Shown here piece after piece: positions 1 to 7,698 of a stretch of 44,638 bases of DNA (position 1 is its first letter; every line of letters starts with the position of its first letter). A program made the position numbers and the translations under genes. The stretch comes from Opitutia bacterium UBA4506 (GTDB lineage Bacteria > Verrucomicrobiota > Verrucomicrobiia > Opitutales > Puniceicoccaceae): the NCBI GenBank assembly GCA_002388665.1, contig DGMY01000002.1, positions 1-44,638 on the forward strand, written 5' to 3'. The notes below the pieces were generated by a model. It saw only the letters and a list, made by a program, of their open reading frames with translations. It searched no databases and was not told the origin of the DNA.

Positions 1-43
1 CGTCCCGCTTCTGATTTCTCTGTGGGGGAACTGAGGCGGGACG
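1..43. repeat. Inverted repeat downstream of the GH3 gene
   Basis: Arms CGTCCCGC (1-8) and GCGGGACG (36-43) are perfectly complementary over 8 bp with a 27-nt spacer. The pair lies about 100 nt beyond the stop codon of the leftward GH3 gene, so it could be part of its terminator. There is no clear U-tract and the window edge cuts the context. The rest of 44-144 holds no gene I can see. Confidence 0.35.
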
Positions 44-144
44 CCCCAGCTACGTTGGCCCCCATTCGTGGGGAGTCTATGTGGCACTTCCCCGATATCC
101 CCGGCGTTGTTGGTGAAATCTCGACTTCCCGCGACTCCCCGCGC

Positions 145-2292
145 TCAGTCCACCCGCAGGCGGGCATGGAGTTTGGCGTTGGAGTCGAGTCCGGCGTAGA
201 GGATGAACTCTCCTGGTTCGACAACGAAGGAACCGTTGCGGTCGTAGAAGCCCAAGCGGTTGACGGGGATGGGAACGATGACGTCCTTGTTTTCTCCCGG
301 AGAGAGTTCCACCCATTGATAAGCGCAGAGGAACCGAATGGGGCGGCTGAGGCTTGAGACTGGATCGTGGCCGTAAATCTGGATGAGTGCATGACCGCTT
401 CGTTCACCGGTGTTTCGAACGTGTACGGAAGCGCGGATCGAGTCTGAGGTATTCGAAATTCTCTCGTTTGCCAAGGTGAGCTCGGTGCATTCAAAGGAGG
501 TATAACTCAGGCCGAAGCCGAAAGGGAGGAGGGGGCTGGGGAGTTGTTCGACATAGGCATTGGACCACGGGCGCCCGGTATTCTTGCGACCGTAGTAGAT
601 GGGGATCTGGCCGGTGGCCCGGGGAAAGGTGATGGGCAGCCTGCCGCGGGGTTCAGTGGAACCAGTAAGGGCATCCAGTACTCCACGGCCCGCCTCAATT
701 CCTCCGTGGAAACTGTAGAGAACGGCGTTGGCGCAACGGAGGATGCGTTCGATCAATAAGGGGCGTCCGGCGGTGACGACGACGATGAGAGGGAGACCAA
801 CCGCTGCCAGTTGTTCCACGTATTCGACCTGACCGGGAGGGAGGCTCAGGTCGGAGACACTGTAGTGCTCGCCTCCCCGGGAACTGTCTTCTCCCACAAA
901 GACGACGATCTGATCGACTCCGTTCAGGGCGTGGTGATGGGCAATGGAGAGCCCTTGATCCATCAAGGCCGTTTCGTGAGTCAGAATCTTTTCCGGTCCC
1001 CAAGCGTCGGTGAACGCCGTGAGGTATGCACAGGCATCCGCGCCTCGGCCGTCCATGGCCCAGGTGCCCAGTAAGGGTTTCTGGACGTTCAGCAGCGGTC
1101 CAGTGAGGAGGGTCTTTCCCGCGGTCGGAGAGAGGGGGAGGGTGGAGCCTTCATTTTTGAGTAGTATGGAAGTTTCTGCAGCGGCTCGGCGGGCGAGCGA
1201 CCGGGCTTTGGGAGTAATCTCCAGAGCTTCAGGTCGAATCGCCGTATAGGGGTCGTCAAACAATCCAAAGCAAAACTTGATTCGCAAGACCCTGCGGACG
1301 GCATCGTCAAGCCGTTCTAAAGAGACGGCTTCCGTTTCTAGTAGATCTTCAAGGGATTCGAGAAACGCCCGTGAGACCATCTCCATGTCCAGGCCGGCGT
1401 TGATCGCGATGCGGGCGGCTTCGGAGTTGTTAGCTGCGATGCCGTGGGCGATCAGTTCGGTGACCGCGGCCCAGTCGCTGACGATCATTCCCGCGAAGCC
1501 GAGCTCTTCTTTGAGTAACTCGGTGAGAAGGCGGTGGCTTCCTGAAGGCGGTTCCCCGTTCAACTCATTGAAGGAACTCATCGTGGTAAGGCAACCGTGC
1601 TCGAGTGCCTTGCGGAACGGTGGCATGTAGACGTTTCGCAGCGTGTGTTCGGTAATCTCGGTGGTATTGTAGTCGCGTCCTCCCTCCGACGCTCCATACC
1701 CAATAAAATGTTTGGCACAGGCAATGAGGTGCCCGTTTTGTTTCATCGAGTGAAGTTGATCACCCTGGTACCCCTCGACAGCTGCTGCACCCAACCGTCC
1801 CACCAGGAAAGGATCTTCCCCATACCCCTCGACGACGCGTCCCCAACGTGGGTCACGGGAGATGTCGATCATCGGAGAAAAGGTCCAGTGAACGCCGCGG
1901 GCGGAGGCCTCCTTGGCGGCGGCGGCGGAACATTCCCGAACCAGAGACTCGTCCCATGAACAAGCCTGCCCGAGAGGCACCGGCATCACGGTGCGGCAGC
2001 CGTGAATGATGTCGCGCCCGTAGATCAAGGGGATCCCGTGGGGGCTCTCTTCGATCGCGATGCGCTGCAGCTCGTTGAGGTCCTCGACGCTGAGTGTAAT
2101 CTGTGTCTCGTTCCCTGCAAAAGGGGTTGAGGCGAGGATGAGAGAACCGATTTCTCCGGCGCGGATGCGCGCTCTCAGGTCTTCTCGATCTTCGCACTCG
2201 GCCTTTTCTTGGAAAAGCTGCCCGATCTTCTCGCGGGTGCTTAACTGAGTGAGCAAATTCTCGATCGGTTTGTCAAAATTGGGCGTTGGCAT
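145..2292 (-). CDS. Glycoside hydrolase family 3 (beta-glucosidase/xylosidase type)
   Basis: A 715-residue GH3 enzyme, expected to hydrolyse terminal beta-linked sugars from oligosaccharides with retention of configuration. The N-terminal TIM-barrel domain carries the KHF motif (K194, H195) and the nucleophile motif VSDW with D273. The C-terminal alpha/beta sandwich carries GGEH with the probable acid/base E475. A fibronectin-III-like domain follows from about residue 610. This is the BglX-like architecture at normal length. The N-terminus (MPTPNFDKP) has no signal peptide, so the enzyme may act in the cytoplasm on imported oligosaccharides; that location is inferred. The gene stands alone, transcribed leftward, with a roughly 390-bp upstream spacer. 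Family call is firm; the exact sugar specificity cannot be read from the sequence. Confidence 0.95.
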   Translation of the reverse strand: MPTPNFDKPIENLLTQLSTREKIGQLFQEKAECEDREDLRARIRAGEIGSLILASTPFAGNETQITLSVEDLNELQRIAIEESPHGIPLIYGRDIIHGCRTVMPVPLGQACSWDESLVRECSAAAAKEASARGVHWTFSPMIDISRDPRWGRVVEGYGEDPFLVGRLGAAAVEGYQGDQLHSMKQNGHLIACAKHFIGYGASEGGRDYNTTEITEHTLRNVYMPPFRKALEHGCLTTMSSFNELNGEPPSGSHRLLTELLKEELGFAGMIVSDWAAVTELIAHGIAANNSEAARIAINAGLDMEMVSRAFLESLEDLLETEAVSLERLDDAVRRVLRIKFCFGLFDDPYTAIRPEALEITPKARSLARRAAAETSILLKNEGSTLPLSPTAGKTLLTGPLLNVQKPLLGTWAMDGRGADACAYLTAFTDAWGPEKILTHETALMDQGLSIAHHHALNGVDQIVVFVGEDSSRGGEHYSVSDLSLPPGQVEYVEQLAAVGLPLIVVVTAGRPLLIERILRCANAVLYSFHGGIEAGRGVLDALTGSTEPRGRLPITFPRATGQIPIYYGRKNTGRPWSNAYVEQLPSPLLPFGFGLSYTSFECTELTLANERISNTSDSIRASVHVRNTGERSGHALIQIYGHDPVSSLSRPIRFLCAYQWVELSPGENKDVIVPIPVNRLGFYDRNGSFVVEPGEFILYAGLDSNAKLHARLRVD

Positions 2293-2683
2293 GGTCTAGG
2301 ATATCAGGGCATGCCATGGTCGGTTAGTTCTCACTGTGGCGGCAACAAGAAACGGCTGGATCCTAAGGGGCAAAGGGGTGAGTCAGAAACCGGGAATATC
2401 CCCGGTTGGCCTCTCGGGGAAAGTCGATGAACGCAGTATTGAAGGGAGATGAGAGGTTGTTCCCGATTGATCCGATCGAGGTGATTTGATCGGGAACAGT
2501 GAGGAATCAGCGTTATTCGCAACACGATCGAGAGACCTTGTTATCGTTGGGACTCTCCCTTCTGGCGGGATATCGAATGTATCAATAGGAAAAGCACGAA
2601 AGGACAAGGTTTCCTCTCATCCACCATTCAGCTCAGAGCGCTGAATGTATTGCCGTCCTGGTTCTGCCCCGTGGAAATGCAAA
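2293..2683. other. Spacer upstream of GH3 gene, with two inverted repeats
   Basis: No gene is convincing in this 391-bp spacer. Two inverted repeats stand out. Arms GTTCCCGAT (2459-2467) and ATCGGGAAC (2489-2497) are 9 bp with a 21-nt spacer, about 170 bp upstream of the GH3 start, where an operator could lie. Arms CATTCAGC (2625-2632) and GCTGAATG (2640-2647) are 8 bp with a 7-nt loop, about 40 nt past the stop of the upstream kinase gene, where a terminator could lie, but no U-tract follows. Confidence 0.4.
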
Positions 2684-3283
2684 TCAATGAAGGCCCGTCG
2701 CCGAGCCCGCTTGGGTCGAGATCCTTTCCAGAATTGTCCCCGCGCACCGATCGGAACTCATCAATGATGTATCCAACTCCAGGTCATAAACTTTCTTCTC
2801 ATGTACTCGATCAAATTGGATCTTTGCGAGGCCGATTCTGCGATCCCCTCGTTTACGTTCCCGTGCTTCAAGCACGTGTAGTGGACAATGCACGCCGACG
2901 AAAAGAGTTTGGATTCCAGTCAGCGCCGCAAAGCAATCTCGAAACCAATCCATTCTTTCGAATACATGGTCAATGACCAAGCTGTATTTGCTCGAAGCCA
3001 GGACTGGTAGGCTCTTGTGGAAATTAGAGACTCCAACTGAATGGCATGCGCATTTCTCTTCCTCGGAGATCGAAGTCCAGTCGAACATATCTGTGAATGT
3101 ATCCAAGGAGGCATGTAATACAGGCTGCGCCGATAACTTCTGGATACTGCGGGCTATGCTCGATTTCCCGGAGCTGGAGGTTCCGTTTAGAACGATCGCA
3201 ATCATACTGACTTTGCTGCCATGGGCGGAGGGGATCGTTGAGCCCGGCGAAATCTTCTTCTCGGCGATGCCTATCGGTTTCAT
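2684..3283 (-). CDS. Chloramphenicol phosphotransferase-like P-loop kinase
   Basis: A 199-residue small-molecule kinase of the chloramphenicol phosphotransferase (CPT) family. The N-terminus has the Walker A motif LNGTSSSGKSS followed by the family's SLDTF motif, whose Asp is the likely catalytic residue. Later stretches FVGVHCPL, EARERKRGDR and YDLELDTS are typical of the family. I place the start at 3283 because that ATG overlaps the stop of the upstream lipoprotein gene (ATGA) and is preceded by AGGGAG about 11 nt upstream. A start at 3205 would also keep the whole kinase domain. The natural substrate is unknown; chloramphenicol resistance should not be assumed. It forms a minus-strand set with the lipoprotein and acetyltransferase genes. 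Confidence 0.8.
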   Translation of the reverse strand: MKPIGIAEKKISPGSTIPSAHGSKVSMIAIVLNGTSSSGKSSIARSIQKLSAQPVLHASLDTFTDMFDWTSISEEEKCACHSVGVSNFHKSLPVLASSKYSLVIDHVFERMDWFRDCFAALTGIQTLFVGVHCPLHVLEARERKRGDRRIGLAKIQFDRVHEKKVYDLELDTSLMSSDRCAGTILERISTQAGSATGLH

Positions 3284-3636
3284 TTTTTGTGATTCTCCCT
3301 GTAAACCGGACGCCCATCGATCTCGCAAAAAATCGTTCCGGTGGTCGGCAGGTTAAACACTGTCAGACCAATCTCGTCGGAACCGAGTGCAAATTCATCA
3401 TTGATCTCCAGGTCGACCTTTTTGACCTTCACCTTTCGATCACCTTGATACTTCCACCTTCCAGAGAAGTAGTGAAACTCTGTGTCGCTTCCTTCGTAGT
3501 AGTAGCCCTCGAAGGTTGGGGACGAGTTCATGATGAAAACGGCGGACAACTCCTCTTTTTGTACTTGGGAGTATTCGCTGTCCTTGCAGCCAACCATCGT
3601 GAACAACAGGAGTAGAAATATGGCGCTACTCTTCAT
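3280..3636 (-). CDS. Small predicted lipoprotein of unknown function
   Basis: A 118-residue protein whose N-terminus is a short hydrophobic stretch ending in the lipobox-like FTMVGC, so it is probably exported and lipid-anchored at Cys17. The mature part is polar, rich in Tyr and charged residues, and likely beta-rich. I do not recognise the family. Its stop codon overlaps the start of the CPT-like kinase gene by 4 bp, which suggests translational coupling. The acetyltransferase gene ends 19 nt upstream of its start. The coding sequence is visibly more AT-rich than the flanking GH3 and kinase genes, which is compatible with an accessory origin. Confidence 0.65.
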   Translation of the reverse strand: MKSSAIFLLLLFTMVGCKDSEYSQVQKEELSAVFIMNSSPTFEGYYYEGSDTEFHYFSGRWKYQGDRKVKVKKVDLEINDEFALGSDEIGLTVFNLPTTGTIFCEIDGRPVYRENHKK

Positions 3637-3655
3637 AATGAAACCGATCGATGTC

Positions 3656-4135
3656 CTATGTCTCTAGTGTTGGCCGCGACTGGGATTGTGTGTGTACAGC
3701 GAGTTCAACCGGGTAGGGTTCATCGACCTCAAGACGCTTTCCGAGACTTGTCACCCGGTCCTCTCTGAAGCCTAGACCTTCGTAGAATGCGATCACCTTG
3801 GAATTCGAGCTTCTTATTTGCAGACTAATTTTGGGACATCCAGCCTCTCGCAGAATACGCTCGGCTTCCTCCATCATCTCCCGGGCAAATCCTTTTCTTT
3901 GTTCTTTTGGCGCTACAGCTAGATAATTTATCCATCCTCTGTGACCTTCATACCCGACCATACAGGAGGCGATGAGTTCGTCCTCACACGATCCGACTAG
4001 AAACCAACTTGGATTGACCTTCAATTTTCTCTGGATGTCCCGGATGGGATTATTCTGTGGTGCGAGCAATCCGCACTCCGCCCATAGGTGAACGACTGCC
4101 GCTTCGTCTGATTTCTGATAGGGCCTTATTTTCAT
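3656..4135 (-). CDS. GNAT family N-acetyltransferase, YpeA-like
   Basis: A 159-residue acetyl-CoA-dependent N-acetyltransferase. It spans one complete GNAT fold. The acetyl-CoA pyrophosphate-binding loop is QRKGFA (residues 79-84), and the sequence around it (GYEGHRGWINYLAV, then GCPKI, FYEGLGF and SLGKRL) follows the order seen in E. coli YpeA. The substrate of YpeA-like proteins is not established, so the target here is unknown. The gene is first in a minus-strand trio with the lipoprotein and CPT-like kinase genes, and is divergent from the histidine kinase gene across a 459-bp spacer. Confidence 0.85.
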   Translation of the reverse strand: MKIRPYQKSDEAAVVHLWAECGLLAPQNNPIRDIQRKLKVNPSWFLVGSCEDELIASCMVGYEGHRGWINYLAVAPKEQRKGFAREMMEEAERILREAGCPKISLQIRSSNSKVIAFYEGLGFREDRVTSLGKRLEVDEPYPVELAVHTQSQSRPTLET

Positions 4136-4594
4136 ATCTCCATCTAAACTGGAAAGTAGTTATCTCGTCCAGGAGACTCAAGCTCAAGGGACGCATCCTT
4201 TCCGAGAATCATGGACACCATAGCTCTCGCGAGAAAAATAGGGCCGAATTCGACGGGCGGGTTACAGGAACTCCTCTGGTTCTAGTGGATGTCTTGTTTG
4301 TCCGGAAAGTAGTGAGCAATGCGTGAGCAAGGAACATTGCGACGGAATTGTAGAGCATCGTGGAGAAGGGTGCCTTTCGGAAGTTCAATTCGTTTCCTGG
4401 CCCAATTACTTCTTGTTGGCGGGAAAAGCTGGTAGACCTCCGTGGAAAATCCAATAGTTTGTATATCTCCTTTATCTATTCGAATCCCTAGGCTTTTATG
4501 GCAAAGAATCTATTCATTGATTTTGATGAATCGCACGTGTTTTCGATGATTCGGCAAGAGAAGCAAATCACTGCCGCTTTCCCATCTTAACCCT
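4136..4594. promoter_or_regulatory. Divergent spacer between acetyltransferase and sensor kinase genes
   Basis: This 459-bp spacer should hold the promoters of both flanking genes. A perfect 10-bp palindrome TCTCGCGAGA lies at 4225-4234. Nearer the kinase gene an inverted pair ATTCAT (4512-4517) and ATGAAT (4526-4531) lies about 65 bp upstream of its start, followed by two related stretches GATGAATCG and GATGATTCG. These could be autoregulatory sites but nothing proves it. No ORF here resembles a known protein. Confidence 0.35.
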
Positions 4595-6844
4595 ATGATA
4601 CGCCTGATCAGTCTGGTAGTTGCCTATCTCTTAATTGGTCCCGCTCTTGTGCAGGCCGAGGGGGAGGCACTGGGTGAATCCACCGCGCAGTTACAATCTG
4701 CGCCATTGCGCGTCCTCGTGTTATACTCCAATCAGCGTACACTTCCCGCCAATAAGGATGTACAGAATGGCTTGTGGACATCGCTCGAGGGCGCGATCAA
4801 TTCTCATCGGGTTGAACTGTTTGAAGAATATTTAGAGATCCACCGTTTGCCGATGGAAGACGATGAGCCGGTCATGGTCAGTTATCTGCGGGCGCGATAC
4901 GCAAAACTGCGTCCCGATGTCGTGGTGTCAGTCGGGCCCCAGGCCCTGGATTTTACCAGCACATGGATGGAGAATGTGTTTCCGGAGGCCATCGAAGTAT
5001 TTGCCGTCATTAGGAAAGACCAATTGATGGCAGCCAAGCTGCGTGGACCTCGCATTGGAGTGCTGAACGTCGTACAGGTTGTTCCACTACTTGAGTTGGC
5101 CTCCTCGTTGTTGCCCGGAACCCGGGAAGTGGTTCTAGTAGGGGGTAGTGCGCCGTACGATCGCGATTTATTAAACTTAGTCCGCCAAGAGATCGAGGGT
5201 GCATTTCCTTGGAAAGTTCGCGAAGCAGAAGCCAGCACGCCCGATGCGATCGCCGCAGAGCTGTCTCAGTTGAGCCCCGGAACCATAGCGCTCTTCACTA
5301 CTTTCTTTAAAGATTCAGCCGGTGTTACCTACATACCCAAGAGAGTGGTTGAACGGATCAGCGAAGACTCGGCAGTTCCGGTTTTCGCGCTTTATGACAC
5401 CATGTTTGACACGGGGACGACCGGTGTTGCAGCGACGCCATTCTTCGAGCACGGCCGTAGTCTCGGCAACTTGCTCGAGCGGATCGCCGAGGGTGAGACG
5501 CTATCGGAGATCGATCAGGTTTTACCGACTGAGCCTCGATTTCTTTTTGATGCACGGGCGATGCGTCGCTACGGAATGGACATCGGTGCGTTGCCCGATC
5601 CCGTTGAGGTATTCTTCGAAAAGCCGAGACTTATTGAATCCCATCCGGTCGCATTTGCCGTGGGCATCACCACTATCCTCATACAGACCTCTCTCATCGC
5701 GGCGCTCCTTTGGACTTTCTGTCGCAAGAGGAGAGCGGAACAACAAGCTTTGGAAATCGAGCGCTATTTTTCGACTGTCTTTGGAAAGAGTCCGAACCCC
5801 ATGGCGGTACTTGACGCAACCAACGGGGTTTTAAAGGATGTGAACCCCGCTTGGGAGGCGCTTTATGGTTTCAATCGTGCGGAAGCGATCGGCAGGAACC
5901 CAGTAGAGATGGGTATTTTGCCGGATGAACACGATCGCGACCACTATGAGGATTTTCTTAGGGGGAGTCAGAGCCTGAAGGGCTACGAAAGACAGATACG
6001 AACAGAGTCGGGCGAGGTTGTCGACGTAGCGTTGTACAGCAATGTCGTCGAGAAGCGCGGTCAGCGTTTACAGATCGTAACGACAATCGACATGAGCGAC
6101 CGGGCTGAGGCGGACCGGCTTCGTAGTAACCTGGCGCGTGATAATCGCATGGCCCAACTCGGCCAATTCTCTGCCTGGATTGCCCATGAGATTAATCAAC
6201 CCCTGGGTTCCATCCTCAGCAATGCCGAGGCTGCGTTGATTTGCTTGGATAGGGGACCCGATTGCAAAGCTGAACTGGAGGAAATTATCAAAGATATCCG
6301 GTCTGAAGAGCGCCGGGCGTCGAGGGTGGTGGAGCAGATTCGAAAAATTCTTGGCAAAAATTCGATGGAAAAGCGCCGCTTCCGTATCGTTGAGATCCTT
6401 GCTGAAGTTCAGCGCATGGCGATGCCCCAGGCATCTCGGCAAGGAGTGGATCTGCGCTTTGATTCGTCCGGAATTCGTGAGGTGGTGGTACTCGCGGATC
6501 GTGTACTCCTCATGCAGGTTTTCTGGAACTTGATCTTCAACGCGATGGATGCATTGGCAGTGCAACCGCTCACCAATCGAGTTGTGGTAGTTGCGGGAAC
6601 TGTCTGCAGTAACGGCACAGAGATGGATATCCAGGTAGGCGATGAGGGACCGGGGATTCCTCCTGAACGGATGAACTCCATCTTTGAGTTTTTCTATTCA
6701 ACAAAGGAAAACGGTATGGGACTGGGCTTGGCGATCTCCCGTTTCATCATTGAAGATCACAAAGGCTCTCTTACTGTTGAGAATCGAAAGAGCGGTGGTG
6801 CCTGTTTTCATGTCAAGATTCCGCTCTGTGAGAACGATACATGA
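4595..6844 (+). CDS. Hybrid-input sensor histidine kinase with periplasmic ABC-binding-like domain
   Basis: A 749-residue membrane sensor kinase. Residues 1-22 are a signal peptide. About 37-330 resemble the ABC_sub_bind type of periplasmic substrate-binding domain (LRVLVLYSNQ, VVVSVGPQAL, GTTGVAATPFFEHG). A transmembrane helix follows at about 352-376, a PAS domain at about 388-500, then the kinase core: H-box AHEINQPL with phospho-acceptor H531, N-box around N645/N649, G1 DEGPGIP at 683-689, and G2 GMGLGL. The binding domain is thus fused to the kinase rather than supplied by a separate protein. The gene overlaps the response regulator gene by ATGA and should signal to it. The ligand is unknown; the downstream sulfatase suggests a sulfated compound or its product. 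No good ribosome site precedes the ATG, so the exact start is uncertain. Confidence 0.9.
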   Translation: MIRLISLVVAYLLIGPALVQAEGEALGESTAQLQSAPLRVLVLYSNQRTLPANKDVQNGLWTSLEGAINSHRVELFEEYLEIHRLPMEDDEPVMVSYLRARYAKLRPDVVVSVGPQALDFTSTWMENVFPEAIEVFAVIRKDQLMAAKLRGPRIGVLNVVQVVPLLELASSLLPGTREVVLVGGSAPYDRDLLNLVRQEIEGAFPWKVREAEASTPDAIAAELSQLSPGTIALFTTFFKDSAGVTYIPKRVVERISEDSAVPVFALYDTMFDTGTTGVAATPFFEHGRSLGNLLERIAEGETLSEIDQVLPTEPRFLFDARAMRRYGMDIGALPDPVEVFFEKPRLIESHPVAFAVGITTILIQTSLIAALLWTFCRKRRAEQQALEIERYFSTVFGKSPNPMAVLDATNGVLKDVNPAWEALYGFNRAEAIGRNPVEMGILPDEHDRDHYEDFLRGSQSLKGYERQIRTESGEVVDVALYSNVVEKRGQRLQIVTTIDMSDRAEADRLRSNLARDNRMAQLGQFSAWIAHEINQPLGSILSNAEAALICLDRGPDCKAELEEIIKDIRSEERRASRVVEQIRKILGKNSMEKRRFRIVEILAEVQRMAMPQASRQGVDLRFDSSGIREVVVLADRVLLMQVFWNLIFNAMDALAVQPLTNRVVVVAGTVCSNGTEMDIQVGDEGPGIPPERMNSIFEFFYSTKENGMGLGLAISRFIIEDHKGSLTVENRKSGGACFHVKIPLCENDT

Positions 6845-7470
6845 GTTTTGAGGAAAACATTTCTACAGCGGGTACAATTTACATTGTAGACGACGACGAT
6901 TCGTTTCGGCGGTCATTTGCCCGGTTGCTCAGACTCTCGGATTTTGAGGTTCGTGATTATGCATCAGCGGGGGAATTCCTCATTCAGTTTTCACGCGCTG
7001 AGAAGGGATGTGTCCTGTTGGATATCCGTATGCCGGAGCCCGATGGTATGGAGCTCTTCAAGCACCTTCAGCGGGAACAGGTCGGCCTCCCTGTCATATT
7101 TCTGACTGGCCATGGGGATGTGTCCACAGCGGTGAGCGCTATACAGCAAGGAGCTTTTGATTTCTTGACGAAACCAGTCGAAAAGAGCCATTTGCTAGAG
7201 GTAGTGGGCAAAGCGATGGCTTATTCCGCATCGTCGTTGGTTGAGGCCTCGCGGCAGGCCGACCTCCGGAAACGTTTTGAGCAACTAACTACTACGGAGA
7301 GAACAGTTCTCAAATTGGTGGTTGAAGGTTTTCCCAACAAAGCCATCGCCGATGAGATTGGGAACGCCGAGCGTACGGTGAAACTTCACCGCTCCAGCCT
7401 TTCCAAGAAACTGGGAGCGAGCTGTACCGCAGATCTGGTTCGATTTCATTTCGAAGCCGGATTAAAATAG
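6841..7470 (+). CDS. FixJ/NarL-type response regulator
   Basis: A 209-residue response regulator, partner of the overlapping kinase gene (4-bp ATGA overlap). The receiver domain (about 12-125) has the acidic cluster D17-D20, phospho-acceptor D61 in LLDIRMPEPDG, T89 and K111 in LTKP. A LuxR-type helix-turn-helix spans about 143-205 (LTTTERTVLKLVVEGFPNKA, AERTVKLHRSS). It should bind DNA when phosphorylated and act as a transcription factor. The nearest plausible targets are the sulfatase and phosphatase genes downstream; a palindrome in their promoter region is a candidate binding site. Its own gene is probably co-transcribed with the kinase. Confidence 0.95.
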   Translation: MSFEENISTAGTIYIVDDDDSFRRSFARLLRLSDFEVRDYASAGEFLIQFSRAEKGCVLLDIRMPEPDGMELFKHLQREQVGLPVIFLTGHGDVSTAVSAIQQGAFDFLTKPVEKSHLLEVVGKAMAYSASSLVEASRQADLRKRFEQLTTTERTVLKLVVEGFPNKAIADEIGNAERTVKLHRSSLSKKLGASCTADLVRFHFEAGLK

Positions 7471-7480
7471 GTTGTACGTA

Positions 7481-7497
7481 CCAGCGAGTGTCGCTGG
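7481..7497 (+). terminator. Hairpin after the response regulator gene
   Basis: A perfect 7-bp stem CCAGCGA/TCGCTGG with a 3-nt loop starts 11 nt after the stop codon. No U-tract follows, so termination is only suggested by the position. A second short hairpin, TTCGG/CCGAA, lies at 7532-7545. Confidence 0.45.
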
Positions 7498-7598
7498 ATG
7501 GGGTGTCGAGCAAGTTGAACAAAATACGAGCTTCGGACAGCCGAAAAGGTGGCCTCACCGCATTTCTCCTGAATCGGCTCTAAATGGTCCTCTGTTGC

Positions 7599-7613
7599 CC
7601 TTTGGTGCAAAGG
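7599..7613. promoter_or_regulatory. Candidate regulator-binding palindrome upstream of sulfatase gene
   Basis: The inverted repeat CCTTTG-gtg-CAAAGG is perfect over 6-bp arms and lies 86 bp upstream of the sulfatase start, downstream of the response regulator gene. A dyad of this size fits a dimeric LuxR/FixJ-type regulator. A TACAAT element that could be a -10 box lies at 7674-7679, but no -35 with standard spacing is visible. The function is inferred from position only. Confidence 0.4.
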
Positions 7614-7698
7614 AACCTGCCCCTAGGCTCTATTGCTCCGAATCTCTTGCCCGTGGTATGCTTTCAATTCTTTTACAATAGAGAATTCACCACACAAA

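Noticed and set aside
4209..4454. Minus-strand 81-codon frame in the spacer before the kinase gene
   Set aside because: Low-complexity, no ribosome site, no recognisable features, and it lies where promoters are expected.
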